A DNA stretch of 64,000 nt from Leptothrix discophora (GTDB taxonomy: Bacteria > Pseudomonadota > Gammaproteobacteria > Burkholderiales > Burkholderiaceae_C), in the NCBI RefSeq assembly GCF_030705305.1, contig NZ_JAUZEE010000003.1, positions 372,001-436,000 on the forward strand, written 5' to 3'. Shown piece by piece: positions 56,216 to 64,000 of the stretch (the first letter of the stretch is position 1; every line of letters starts with the position of its first letter). Under the pieces are notes generated by a model. That model was not told the origin of the DNA. It saw only the letters and a program-made list of their open reading frames with translations, and did no database searches. The translations under genes were made by a program, and so were the position numbers.

Positions 56216-57172
56216 ATGAGCATCGCCCCCTACCTGCGCACCATCGGCCGAGGCAAGGACGGCGCCCGGCCGCTGAGCCGCGAACAGGCCCGCACGCTGA
56301 TGGCGCTGATCCTGGACGGCCACGTCAGCGACCTGGAGCTGGGCGGCTTTGCGCTGGCCATGCGCATCAAGGGCGAGAGCGCCGACGAGCTGGCCGGCTT
56401 CATCGACGCGACGATGGCTCACACCCTGAGCCTGCCGGAGCCTGAGCGCGAGGCGGGTCCGGCCGTCCTGCTGCCGAGCTACAACGGCGCGCGCAAGCTG
56501 CCCAACTTCACGCCACTGCTGGCCCTGTTGCTGGCGCGCCAGGGCGTGCCGGTGCTGGTGCACGGCGTGCTGGACGATCCGGGCCGCGTGACCAGCGCGG
56601 CCATCTTCAGCGCGATGGGTCAGCCGAGCGTGGCCGATGCCGACGCCGTCGCGCACCGCTGGGCGGCCGGCGAGCCGGCCTTCATGGCGCTGGAGGCCCT
56701 GAACCGCCCGCTGGCCGGCCTGCTGGCGATCCGGCGCGTGCTGGGCCTGCGCAACAGTGGCCACACGCTGGCCAAGCTGCTGCCGGCCGTGCCGGGCGGC
56801 CTGCGGGTGGTCAACCACACCCATCCCGAGTACGCGATCAGCCTGACGCAGTTCCTGGACGGCAGCGGCGCGGATGCCGTGCTGATGCGCGGCACCGAAG
56901 GCGAGCCGGTGGTCGATGCGCGTCGCCAGCCTCGCCTGCAGGTCCACCTGGGCGGCACACGCCGGCCCGAGCTGGACCTGGCGCCGCAGGACGGCGTGCT
57001 GGTCGAACTGCCCGAGTTGCCAGCCGCGATCGACGCGGCCAGCACCGCCACGCTGATCGGCCGCATGCTGACCGGTGACGCTGCGGTGCCGGCGCCCATC
57101 CTCATGCAGGTGGACATGTTGCTGGCGGTGCGCCGGGAGATGGCGCGGCGGGCGTCGGACCGACGGTCTTGA
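56216..57172 (+). CDS. ybiB: YbiB-like protein (TrpD2 family)
   Basis: 318 residues (E. coli YbiB about 320). It has the anthranilate-phosphoribosyltransferase fold: helical N-terminal part (REQARTLMALILDGHVSDLELGGFALAMRIKGE) and VNHTHPEYAISLTQFL. The substrate loop of true TrpD is not kept. E. coli YbiB binds DNA. A GTG at 56198 would add six residues. Confidence 0.88.
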   Translation: MSIAPYLRTIGRGKDGARPLSREQARTLMALILDGHVSDLELGGFALAMRIKGESADELAGFIDATMAHTLSLPEPEREAGPAVLLPSYNGARKLPNFTPLLALLLARQGVPVLVHGVLDDPGRVTSAAIFSAMGQPSVADADAVAHRWAAGEPAFMALEALNRPLAGLLAIRRVLGLRNSGHTLAKLLPAVPGGLRVVNHTHPEYAISLTQFLDGSGADAVLMRGTEGEPVVDARRQPRLQVHLGGTRRPELDLAPQDGVLVELPELPAAIDAASTATLIGRMLTGDAAVPAPILMQVDMLLAVRREMARRASDRRS

Positions 57173-57178
57173 CGCCCT

Positions 57179-57499
57179 TCAGCTGGATGCCGGACCGCTG
57201 TCGCTGAGCGTGTCGGCGGGCTGGCCCGGAGCCGGCGCGCAGCGCAGTTCGTCGACCGTGTAGCCCTCGCGGATGAGGGCGCGGCGCAGCCAGTCGGGCT
57301 GGCTGCCGACGCCGTCCCAGGACTCGCCGCTGATCGGGTGGCGGTAGCGCACCTCGGGTGCGCTGCGGCGGCGCACGACCGGTGCGATCGGAACGATGTC
57401 GCCGTCGAGCTCGTCGGGCTCGATCTTCCAGAATTCCATGAGCCGGCGGATCTTGCGGATGGCCGCCTGCTTCTCGAGATCTGCGTCGTCGTCTTGCAT
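57179..57499 (-). CDS. H-NS-family DNA-binding protein
   Basis: 106 residues. A short N-terminal helix (ADLEKQAAIRKIRRLMEFWKI) is followed by the H-NS C-terminal DNA-binding motif RYRHPISGESWDGVGSQPDWLRRALIREGYTVDEL. The oligomerisation part is short. It probably acts as a nucleoid-associated repressor. The promoter must lie close to the SRP RNA promoter on the other strand. Confidence 0.87.
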   Translation of the reverse strand: MQDDDADLEKQAAIRKIRRLMEFWKIEPDELDGDIVPIAPVVRRRSAPEVRYRHPISGESWDGVGSQPDWLRRALIREGYTVDELRCAPAPGQPADTLSDSGPASS

Positions 57500-57619
57500 C
57501 TGCTGAAGTCCACAGGGACGGGCCTGGCACCAGGCCCCACACACGCCGTAGCGGGCTTGAATCATGGCACACGCCACATCGCCCGCCCCCTGGAACCGAA
57601 GGGCCTGCGACGGCTCGCC

Positions 57620-57625
57620 TACAAT
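57620..57625 (+). promoter_or_regulatory. -10 box of the SRP RNA gene
   Basis: TACAAT lies four bases before the first base of the folded RNA. A clear -35 was not found. Confidence 0.6.
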
Positions 57626-57629
57626 GCGC

Positions 57630-57731
57630 GGTGACGGGCCTCCCCGCATGGGCAGGCGGCCAAACGGGTCAGGTCGGGAACGAAGCAGCCCTAACCGATT
57701 CTGTTCAGTGCCGGGGTTCAGGCTCGTCACC
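57630..57731 (+). ncRNA. ffs: 4.5S RNA of the signal recognition particle
   Basis: About 102 bases. The ends pair (GGTGACG with CGTCACC, GCCT with AGGC). The conserved tip GGTCAGGTCGGGAACGAAGC (from 57667) is the Ffh-binding motif with its tetraloop. It forms the particle with Ffh that targets membrane proteins. Confidence 0.9.
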
Positions 57732-57865
57732 CTCATTCAAATGGACACGGCGTCATCAACGCCTCGGACCTTCGCGGTCCGGCTGGCGACGTTGATGGTC
57801 ATCCTGCTGTGTACACCCGCTGTGCACACCCGGCGCCACCTCGCCGGATCGCTGCAGGCAGGTGC

Positions 57866-58816
57866 TCACGCAGACGGCAAGCTTCCCCCCTCCAGCCCAC
57901 ACGCAACGCGCAGTCGACGCACGTCGGCTTGCGGCGGCGCGCCGAACAGGCGGCTGTACTCGCGGCTGAACTGGGACGGGCTTTCGTAGCCAACGCGTTC
58001 ACCTGCGCGACCCGCATCGAGATGCTGCGTCAGCATCAGCTGCCTGGCCTCCTGGAGACGCAGCGACTTCTGGTACTGGAGCGGGCTGGTGCCGGTCATC
58101 TTGCGGAAGTGATGCCGGAACGTGGTCGGACTCATGTGGACGCGGCCGGCCAGTTCATCGACCTGCAGCGGCCTGGCGAAGTTCTGTTTCAGCCAACGGA
58201 CCGCCGTCGCGATCTGCTGGCTGGGCGCGCCGTCGGCCACGAGGTGCAGCAACTGGGGCCTGTGCGGCCCCACGAGCAGCCGAACGATGACCTCATCCCG
58301 TGTCAGCGGCGCGAGCTTCTCGATCAGCACGGGCGACTCGCCAAGCAAGGAAACCAGGCGGGTCAAGGCGTCCATCAACGACGCATCCAGCGGCTCGACC
58401 GCCAGCGTTCGACAGGCATGCGCGCGGTCCGGTGCAGGCAACGTCATGTCGGCCGCAATCTCCTGGACCCGCCTCGGGTCGAGTTGAAGCATCAGCCCGA
58501 GCAGCGGTCGCTGCAGCGACGCCTGCGTCACCCGAGAGACCACCGGCAGGTCGATGGTCGTCAACATCGACTCACCGGGGCCATACGTGAGGACCTCGCC
58601 GTCGAGCAGCGCCTGCTTGTGGCCCTGGGCCACCACGCCCAGGCCGAGGTTGAAGATGCAGTGCAGCGGCTGGGTGGGCCGATGTCGCCGGTGCAGCGAC
58701 AGCGCGGGAATGGCCGTCGGGAAATCGCCGTCGGATTGAGCAATCCGGCCTATCGCAGCCGCAAGTCCATCAGCCCAACCTCCGGTGCGATCACCGTCGG
58801 TTCTTGTTTTCCTCAT
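57866..58816 (-). CDS. AraC-family regulator
   Basis: 316 residues. The N-terminal domain (TQPLHCIFNLGLGVVAQGHKQALLDGEVLTYGPGESMLTTIDLPV) matches the AraC_N type. The C-terminal double helix-turn-helix is ATAVRWLKQNFARPLQVDELAGRVHMSPTTFRHHFRKMTGTSPLQY, then VGYESPSQFSREYSRLFG. It is divergent from a dehydrogenase gene, which it probably controls. Confidence 0.9.
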   Translation of the reverse strand: MRKTRTDGDRTGGWADGLAAAIGRIAQSDGDFPTAIPALSLHRRHRPTQPLHCIFNLGLGVVAQGHKQALLDGEVLTYGPGESMLTTIDLPVVSRVTQASLQRPLLGLMLQLDPRRVQEIAADMTLPAPDRAHACRTLAVEPLDASLMDALTRLVSLLGESPVLIEKLAPLTRDEVIVRLLVGPHRPQLLHLVADGAPSQQIATAVRWLKQNFARPLQVDELAGRVHMSPTTFRHHFRKMTGTSPLQYQKSLRLQEARQLMLTQHLDAGRAGERVGYESPSQFSREYSRLFGAPPQADVRRLRVACGLEGGSLPSA

Positions 58817-58986
58817 CGGCCTTCCGTTCAATCAGCAGTCTGACAAGACTCTATCACTGGCCGGATTCCAGACATCGAGGCAATCCCAGCTTCGGTCGAA
58901 TCAGGCAAGAACAAGAACGGATCGGGCAGTCGACGGCGGCGTGCCCTCTCGACAATCGGGCATCGAAACGAACCCATGGACTAGAC
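58817..58986. promoter_or_regulatory. Divergent promoter region of the AraC regulator and the dehydrogenase
   Basis: 170 bases, AT-richer, between two divergent starts. TCTGACAAGACTCTATCA around 58838-58855 is a possible promoter or half-site area; no operator was defined. Confidence 0.4.
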
Positions 58987-59829
58987 ATGAGCAAGCAGAA
59001 GATCTGGTTCATCACCGGCGCTGGACGAGGCCTGGGCGTTGACCTCGCGAAGGCGGCCTTGGCGGCCGGTCATGCCGTCGTCGCAACCGGCCGCGACCCC
59101 TCGAAGGTCGCCGCCGCCGTCGGCGCACATCAGGACCTGCTTTGCCTGGCCCTGGATGTCACGAACCTCGACCAGGCCCGGGCCGCGATGGATGCGGCCG
59201 TGGCCCGATTCGGCCACGTCGACGTGCTGGTGAACAACGCGGGCAACTTCTACGCTGGCTTCTTCGAGGAACTCAGCCTCGATCAGGTCCGCAGCCAGAT
59301 CGAGACCCTGCTGTTCGGCCCGATGAACGTGACACGCGCCGTGCTGCCAACGCTGCGCCGCCAGCGTGCCGGCCTGCTGGTCAACATCTCGTCGACCGCG
59401 GGCATCGCCGGCGGCCTGTACTGCACGGCCTACGCCGCCGCCAAGTTCGGGCTGGAGGGCTGGACCGAGTCGCTGGCCGTCGAGTTGGCGCCGTTCGGCA
59501 TCCGGACCCTGCTGGTGGAGCCGGGATTCTTCCGCACCGAATTGCTCACCGCCGAATCGACCACTTTCGCGTCGGCCAGCATCGCGGACTATGCCGACCG
59601 CAGCCAGGCCACCACCGACGCCTGGCGCGGCATGAGCGGCAAGCAGGGCGGAGACCCGGCCAAGCTGGCGGCGGCCATCGTGCAGGTGGCCGGCCTGGAC
59701 GAGCCGCCGCTTCGTCTGGCCGCCGGGGTCGACGCGGTCGGCGTCCTGGAAGCGAAGGCCAAGGCCCTGCTCGCGCAGGCCGACGCCCATCGTGCGCTGT
59801 CGACGTCGCTCGCGTTCGAGGCGGCCTGA
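58987..59829 (+). CDS. Short-chain dehydrogenase/reductase
   Basis: 280 residues. The NAD(P) motif is ITGAGRGLG, NNAG follows in DVLVNNAGNF, the catalytic Ser is in VNISSTAG and the YxxxK in CTAYAAAKFGLEGW. An Arg after beta-2 (ATGRDP) suggests NADPH. The substrate is unknown. The pairing with a divergent AraC regulator is common for stress or catabolic dehydrogenases. Confidence 0.92.
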   Translation: MSKQKIWFITGAGRGLGVDLAKAALAAGHAVVATGRDPSKVAAAVGAHQDLLCLALDVTNLDQARAAMDAAVARFGHVDVLVNNAGNFYAGFFEELSLDQVRSQIETLLFGPMNVTRAVLPTLRRQRAGLLVNISSTAGIAGGLYCTAYAAAKFGLEGWTESLAVELAPFGIRTLLVEPGFFRTELLTAESTTFASASIADYADRSQATTDAWRGMSGKQGGDPAKLAAAIVQVAGLDEPPLRLAAGVDAVGVLEAKAKALLAQADAHRALSTSLAFEAA

Positions 59830-59861
59830 GCAACCGTCTTGAGGGCCTGCGGCGAGCAGCC

Positions 59862-61628
59862 TCAGGCCGCCTTGATCTGCAGGTGACGCGAGAGCTTCTC
59901 GCGGGCGTCGAGGTAGGCCTGCTTGAGGATGTCGACACTGGTGCCGAGCGCGCGGGCATAGCGGTTGGCGACCTGGGCCAGCGCGCGCGGCTGCGCGCCG
60001 GTCGGCGCGTCGAAGGCCTGGAGGGTCTCGTTGGCGCAGCTCGACACCAGCCGCAGCCAGCCGTCGACGGTGTGCGGCGCGACCACCGTCTGGTTGAGCG
60101 GCAGCGGCAGCATGGTTTCCTGAACCGAATCGTCCAGGCCCCAGTGGCGCGCCAGCGCGTTGGCCATGGATTGCAGGTCGACGCCCAGCACGGCCATCGC
60201 GGCGGCGTCCTCGGACAGGCCCGGCGTGACCGGATCGCCTTCGCGCAGCGGCGGCCCGGGCTGCATCAGCTGGCGGATCTGCACCGCCTCGTCGGGAAAG
60301 TGGTAGTACGTCACCAGGCGGCCGAGGTGCTGGAGCTGGGCGGCGATCAGCGCGCCTTCGGCATCCAGGCCAGCGGGCACGAGGACCTCAGCGAGGTGGC
60401 CGGCCAGGCAGGCACGGCGCATGGCCTTGTCGAGCCGCTCGGCGGCGCCGTCGCGCAAGGGTCCGGGCCAGGCCCGCAGCGTCGATGCGGCGCGGCGCAC
60501 GCCGGTCAGGCCGATCAGCTGGATGGCGCGACGCACGGTGGTCACGCCGTCATCGGCCATCAGCCCGATGCTGGCCGAGTTGACGCTGCGCAACAGCTCG
60601 AAGGACAGCGCCGGATCTTCCAGAACGACGTCGGTCAGCTCGTCGAGCCGGCGGGTTTCCATGCGCGACAGCTGGACCACACGTTGCGCCAGCCCCGGCA
60701 GCGCCGGCAGGTGGCCGTTGACACGCAGGCGATCGAGCAACAGGGCCAGTGGTCCGCCGCGGTCCGCGGATTCAACCTGGCGCCAGCCCGACAGCGCCCG
60801 TTCGAGGCTGCGCGCGCCGAGGTAGCGACGGCGCTCGTGGCGGTCGGTCGCCCGGTTGAGGATGGCGCGCAGCGCGTCGGAGACCGGCGCCGGCAGTGAC
60901 CAGGGCAGGCGCACGATGTCCTGGCCGAGCCGGTCGACGGCGCTCGGCACGTCGGGCTCGTCGAGCGCCGGTGCATGCGCGATCCAGGCGTACAGCAACA
61001 GGCCGATGGCGAGCACGTCACGGTCGGATGCCAGGTGGCGGCGCGCGGCGATCGGGTCCTCCGGATCGTCGGTGGTCGTGTCGGGCGACGGCGCCGTGCG
61101 CGATCCCGGCATCCCGCTGCCCCAGGCCTGGATGCGACCGTTGCGGGCCACGAACAGGGTGTGCAGGCCGACATCGCCGTGGGCATAGCCGGCGTCGTGC
61201 AGGTAGGCCAGGCCCTCGAGCGCGTCGATCGCCCAGCCAACCACCTCGACCGGCGCACCCGGCTTGCGCTGGCTGAGGTGCTGGGCCAGCGTCACGGCAC
61301 CTTGCGGACGGTCGCAGACCACGTAGACACGCCCGCCGTGGGCACCGCTCTCGACCGCCTGCAGCAGGCGCGGATGCTCCAGGCGGGCGGCACGCCTGAG
61401 GTTGTCGACGGCGGCGGCAAGCTCGTGGCGATCGTCCATCGGCTGTCGCGCGATCAGCAGCCAGACGTCCTGGCGAACCTGGGGGTCGTGGGCCAGCCAG
61501 GCCATACTCTGCGAGCTGCGGCCCATCAGCTCGCGCAGCTCGAAGCGCCCGAAGGTGCGCGCCACCGCCGCCGCCGCGCGAGGCGAGGCGACGGAGGGTG
61601 CGCGGGTTGAGGCGTTCGAGGGCGGCAT
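59862..61628 (-). CDS. Pseudokinase-HDOD fusion protein
   Basis: 588 residues from the ATG at 61628. Residues about 25-270 have a protein-kinase fold (FGRFELRELMGRSSQSMAWLAHD; YLHDAGYAHGDVGLHTLFV), but the ATP-binding Lys, the Arg of HRD, the catalytic-loop Lys/Asn and the DFG motif are missing. From about 295 an HDOD domain follows (LPALPGLAQRVVQLSRMETRRLDELTDVVLEDPALSFELLRSVNSA). It is likely a signalling scaffold. It is divergent from trxA. Confidence 0.82.
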   Translation of the reverse strand: MPPSNASTRAPSVASPRAAAAVARTFGRFELRELMGRSSQSMAWLAHDPQVRQDVWLLIARQPMDDRHELAAAVDNLRRAARLEHPRLLQAVESGAHGGRVYVVCDRPQGAVTLAQHLSQRKPGAPVEVVGWAIDALEGLAYLHDAGYAHGDVGLHTLFVARNGRIQAWGSGMPGSRTAPSPDTTTDDPEDPIAARRHLASDRDVLAIGLLLYAWIAHAPALDEPDVPSAVDRLGQDIVRLPWSLPAPVSDALRAILNRATDRHERRRYLGARSLERALSGWRQVESADRGGPLALLLDRLRVNGHLPALPGLAQRVVQLSRMETRRLDELTDVVLEDPALSFELLRSVNSASIGLMADDGVTTVRRAIQLIGLTGVRRAASTLRAWPGPLRDGAAERLDKAMRRACLAGHLAEVLVPAGLDAEGALIAAQLQHLGRLVTYYHFPDEAVQIRQLMQPGPPLREGDPVTPGLSEDAAAMAVLGVDLQSMANALARHWGLDDSVQETMLPLPLNQTVVAPHTVDGWLRLVSSCANETLQAFDAPTGAQPRALAQVANRYARALGTSVDILKQAYLDAREKLSRHLQIKAA

Positions 61629-61884
61629 GCGCGTGGAGCCAGTCGGTGCAGATGTGCAGATTGAACCGTCGACCGGCCCCGCGCCAAGCACCGAACAGGG
61701 ACCGAACAACGCGACAAATCTCGCCAGCCGCCGGTTCCACGCTGTCGCATGGCCCGCGCTCCAGGTCGCCCTGTCACCCCGATGACACCTTCAGGGCCGG
61801 CGGCGGGCGGCGGTGTTTCCGCGATCGTGCAAAAATCCAGACTTCCGTCTGCAATCCCGCGCGGACATCTTCTGCGGATTCCCC

Positions 61885-62214
61885 ATGAGCAGCGATCTCA
61901 TCAAACACGTTTCCGATGCGACCTTCGACGGCGATGTCGTCAAGAATGACAAGCCCGTCCTGGTGGATTACTGGGCTGAATGGTGCGGCCCCTGCAAGAT
62001 GATCGCGCCGGTCCTAGACGAGGTCGCCAAGGACTATGACGGTCGCCTGCAGGTTGCCAAGATGAACGTCGACGAAAACCGCGAAGTTCCGGCCCGTTTC
62101 GGCATCCGCGGCATCCCGACGCTGATGATCTTCAAGGACGGCCAGCTCGCCGCCACGAAGGTCGGCGCGGTGTCCAAGGCGCAGTTGACGGCCTTCATCG
62201 ACGCACACCTATAA
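61885..62214 (+). CDS. trxA: Thioredoxin 1
   Basis: 109 residues. The active site is WCGPC in [17 protein letters not shown]; the cis-Pro lies in RGIPTLMIF. It is the general cytoplasmic disulfide reductant. The start at 61885 gives the normal length. rho follows, the usual order in Proteobacteria; the rho -10 box overlaps the trxA stop codon. Confidence 0.97.
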   Translation: MSSDLIKHVSDATFDGDVVKNDKPVLVDYWAEWCGPCKMIAPVLDEVAKDYDGRLQVAKMNVDENREVPARFGIRGIPTLMIFKDGQLAATKVGAVSKAQLTAFIDAHL

Positions 62215-62215
62215 T
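62185..62215 (+). promoter_or_regulatory. Promoter of rho inside the end of trxA
   Basis: TTGACG (62185-62190) and a perfect TATAAT (62210-62215) are 19 bases apart, slightly long. The predicted start near 62222 coincides with the first base of the leader hairpin. The -10 box spans the TAA stop of trxA. Confidence 0.6.
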
Positions 62216-62450
62216 CTCCGCTATCGGGCGTCGGAGTCATCCGACGCCCGATCGTCCACCCGCCCGCACATGACGCGGGGCGACCCGGAGCCGGGTCATC
62301 CGGTGGTCGATCGAAACTTTTCCCTTTGCTTCCATCCAGATCCCTCTGCGGATCTCCCGATCCCGTTCCGCCTTCCGGCCGGATCGGTGACATGGTCCGC
62401 ACCGCTCAGGCGCGGGCTCTCTCCACACGCTGACTTCCGGGTTCAAGCCC
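62215..62450 (+). promoter_or_regulatory. Leader region of rho with a 5' hairpin
   Basis: 236 bases without a gene. ATCGGGCGTCGGA-GTCA-TCCGACGCCCGAT (62223-62252) is a perfect 13-bp hairpin at the very 5' end of the predicted mRNA. The rest is C-rich with few stable structures, as expected for a Rho-binding leader; rho is self-controlled in other bacteria. Confidence 0.55.
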
Positions 62451-63713
62451 ATGCATCTTTCCGAACTCAAGGCTCTGCACATCTCGGCGCTGGTCCAGAT
62501 GGCCGAGACATTGGAGATCGAGAACGCCAGTCGCCTGCGCAAGCAGGAACTGATGTTCGCGATCATGAAAAAGCGCGCCCGCCAGGGCGAGCAGATCTTC
62601 GGGGACGGCGTGCTGGAGGTTCTGCCCGACGGCTTCGGCTTCCTGCGCTCGCCGGACACGAGTTTCCTGGCCAGCACCGACGACATCTACCTGTCGCCGA
62701 GCCAGATCCGGCGCTTCAATCTCCACACCGGCGACATGATCGAAGGCGAGGTCCGCGTCCCCAAGGACGGCGAACGCTACTTCGCGCTGGTCAAGGTCGA
62801 TCGGGTCAACGACCTGACGCCCGAGGAGAACAAGAACAAGATCATGTTCGAGAACCTCACGCCGCTGTTCCCCAAGGAACAGTTCAGGCTGGAGCGTGAC
62901 GTCCGCGGTGAGGAAAACATCACCAGCCGGATCATCGACCTGATCGCCCCCCTCGGCAAAGGCCAGCGCGCCCTGCTCGTCGCCCCGCCCAAGAGCGGCA
63001 AGACGGTCATGATGCAGCACCTGGCGCACTCGCTGGTGGCCAACCATCCGGACGTGCACCTGATCGTCCTGCTGGTCGATGAGCGCCCGGAGGAAGTGAC
63101 CGAGATGCAGCGCACCGTGCGGGGCGAGGTCATCAGTTCGACCTTCGACGAGCCCGCCGCCCGCCACGTGCAGGTCGCCGAGATGGTGATCGAGCGGGCC
63201 AAGCGCCTGGTCGAGCTGCGCAAGGACGTGGTCATTCTGCTGGACTCGATCACACGTCTGGCGCGGGCCTACAACAACGTGCTTCCGTCGTCGGGCAAGG
63301 TGCTGACCGGCGGTGTCGACGCCAACGCGCTGCAGCGGCCGAAGCGCTTCTTCGGCGCGGCCCGCAACGTCGAGGAAGGCGGCTCGCTGACCATCATCGG
63401 CACCGCGCTGGTCGACACCGGCAGCCGGATGGACGAGGTCATCTACGAAGAGTTCAAGGGCACCGGCAACTGCGAGATCCACCTCGATCGCCGCATGGCC
63501 GAGAAACGCGTCTACCCGTCGATCCTGCTCAACAAGAGCGGCACGCGGCGCGAGGAACTGCTGCTCAAGCCGGAGATCCTCCAGAAGACCTGGATCCTGC
63601 GCAAGCTGCTCTATCCGATGGACGAGATCGAGGCGATGGAGTTCATCCTCGAGAAGATGAAGGCCACCAAGAGCAACGTCGATTTCTTCGACCTCATGCG
63701 ACGAGGTGGCTAA
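62451..63713 (+). CDS. rho: Transcription termination factor Rho
   Basis: 420 residues (E. coli 419). The N-terminal helical and cold-shock-like RNA-binding parts ([38 protein letters not shown]) precede the ATPase: Walker [24 protein letters not shown], Walker [17 protein letters not shown], and the R-loop with [11 protein letters not shown]. It ends Rho-dependent transcripts. Confidence 0.98.
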   Translation: MHLSELKALHISALVQMAETLEIENASRLRKQELMFAIMKKRARQGEQIFGDGVLEVLPDGFGFLRSPDTSFLASTDDIYLSPSQIRRFNLHTGDMIEGEVRVPKDGERYFALVKVDRVNDLTPEENKNKIMFENLTPLFPKEQFRLERDVRGEENITSRIIDLIAPLGKGQRALLVAPPKSGKTVMMQHLAHSLVANHPDVHLIVLLVDERPEEVTEMQRTVRGEVISSTFDEPAARHVQVAEMVIERAKRLVELRKDVVILLDSITRLARAYNNVLPSSGKVLTGGVDANALQRPKRFFGAARNVEEGGSLTIIGTALVDTGSRMDEVIYEEFKGTGNCEIHLDRRMAEKRVYPSILLNKSGTRREELLLKPEILQKTWILRKLLYPMDEIEAMEFILEKMKATKSNVDFFDLMRRGG

Positions 63714-63962
63714 GCCCGGACATCGGACAGGACCTGCGTCCTGTCCGATGCCTGGCGCAGCGATCCGGCTTGCAAGCCGGATCGTGGGTGCGGCAGCAGT
63801 CCGCACCTCCAGCCGGGTGAAGCGGAAAGGCCTGCAGGCCCTTCCGTGGGGAGCGGTCGGCGTCCAGCCCCCTCCCTCACGCTATAATTTTTGTTTTTCC
63901 GCTGTCGGAAAGTGCGCTCGCATGGTGCGACGTGGCTGCCGGCACACAGCGAGGTTCCTCCC
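63714..63962 (+). terminator. Region between rho and rpmE with three hairpins and the rpmE promoter
   Basis: Perfect hairpins lie at 63721-63750 (13-bp stem) and 63761-63784 (24-base palindrome), and an imperfect one at 63824-63845. None is followed by a T-run. A perfect TATAAT (63883-63888) with a T-rich downstream stretch is the likely rpmE promoter; its -35 is poor. Confidence 0.55.
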
Positions 63963-64000
63963 ATGAAAGACGGCATCCACCCGAACTACCGCGACGTCTG
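63963..64000 (+). CDS. rpmE: 50S ribosomal protein L31, N-terminal fragment (runs off the window edge)
   Basis: Only 12 complete residues are visible (MKDGIHPNYRDV). The GIHPNYR pattern is the start of the type B form of L31. The position after rho fits; L31 often follows rho in Proteobacteria. Confidence 0.85.
   Translation, partial: MKDGIHPNYRDV

Overview
The window is about 64 kb of high-GC chromosomal DNA from a betaproteobacterium of the order Burkholderiales. The best fit is the Leptothrix/Sphaerotilus/Rubrivivax group. The evidence is the core-gene content and order (dapA-bamC, zapB-like/zapA/6S RNA, trxA-rho-rpmE, parC and parE close together), the style of the proteins, and a GC-rich intergenic repeat of the kind common in that group. 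No tRNA, rRNA, CRISPR array, transposase or prophage gene was seen.

Layout. 1-10.66 kb is the most unusual part. A partial MnxG/MofA-like multicopper oxidase gene (minus) is divergent from a three-gene plus-strand unit: a secreted beta-propeller protein, a protein with two complete SCO copper-chaperone domains, and a cytochrome c fused to a periplasmic ligand-binding domain. Two tandem paralogous secreted proteins follow, the second with fibronectin-III-like repeats. Two regulatory regions (about 0.57-1.08 kb and 6.15-6.67 kb) share a palindromic motif. I read this as a candidate extracytoplasmic copper-enzyme/metal-oxidation module. 10.9-17.5 kb holds a small Trp-rich protein, parC, a coiled-coil membrane protein, a BON/OmpA-like protein and parE. 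17.6-22.7 kb holds an outer-membrane barrel, an MFS transporter unit with a methyltransferase, and dapA-bamC. 22.7-33.3 kb holds a small lipoprotein, the ribosomal oxygenase roxA, a SlyD-like isomerase, dut, coaBC, a TonB-dependent receptor, an ammonium transporter behind a good sigma-54 promoter, an rhlE-type helicase and an acetyltransferase. 33.6-39.4 kb holds a beta-CASP nuclease, a Lys-rich secreted protein, a prolyl 4-hydroxylase, yaaA, a YchJ-like protein, a membrane protein and nth.

39.5-50.0 kb is a ten-gene minus-strand cobalamin transport and assembly operon (btuB-cobU-btuF-btuC-btuD-cobQ-cobT-cobS-cobC-second btuF-like). Most junctions are start/stop overlaps or gaps of a few bases, and a clear cobalamin riboswitch precedes btuB. 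50.1-50.9 kb carries a zapB-like gene, zapA and a probable 6S RNA. 50.9-57.5 kb holds an EVE-domain protein, a TSUP permease, a degenerate GGDEF protein, a rubrerythrin/Fe-S/DUF3501 operon, ybiB and an H-NS-like gene. 57.63 kb is the 4.5S SRP RNA. 57.8-64 kb holds an AraC regulator divergent from a short-chain dehydrogenase, a pseudokinase-HDOD fusion, trxA, rho with a structured leader, and the start of rpmE.

The copper-oxidase module depends on export, haem and copper insertion, so the double SCO protein and the cytochrome fusion probably serve the oxidase. The cobalamin operon couples outer-membrane uptake, ABC import and lower-ligand assembly under one riboswitch. Function calls rest on motifs and family knowledge read by eye; no database search was run.
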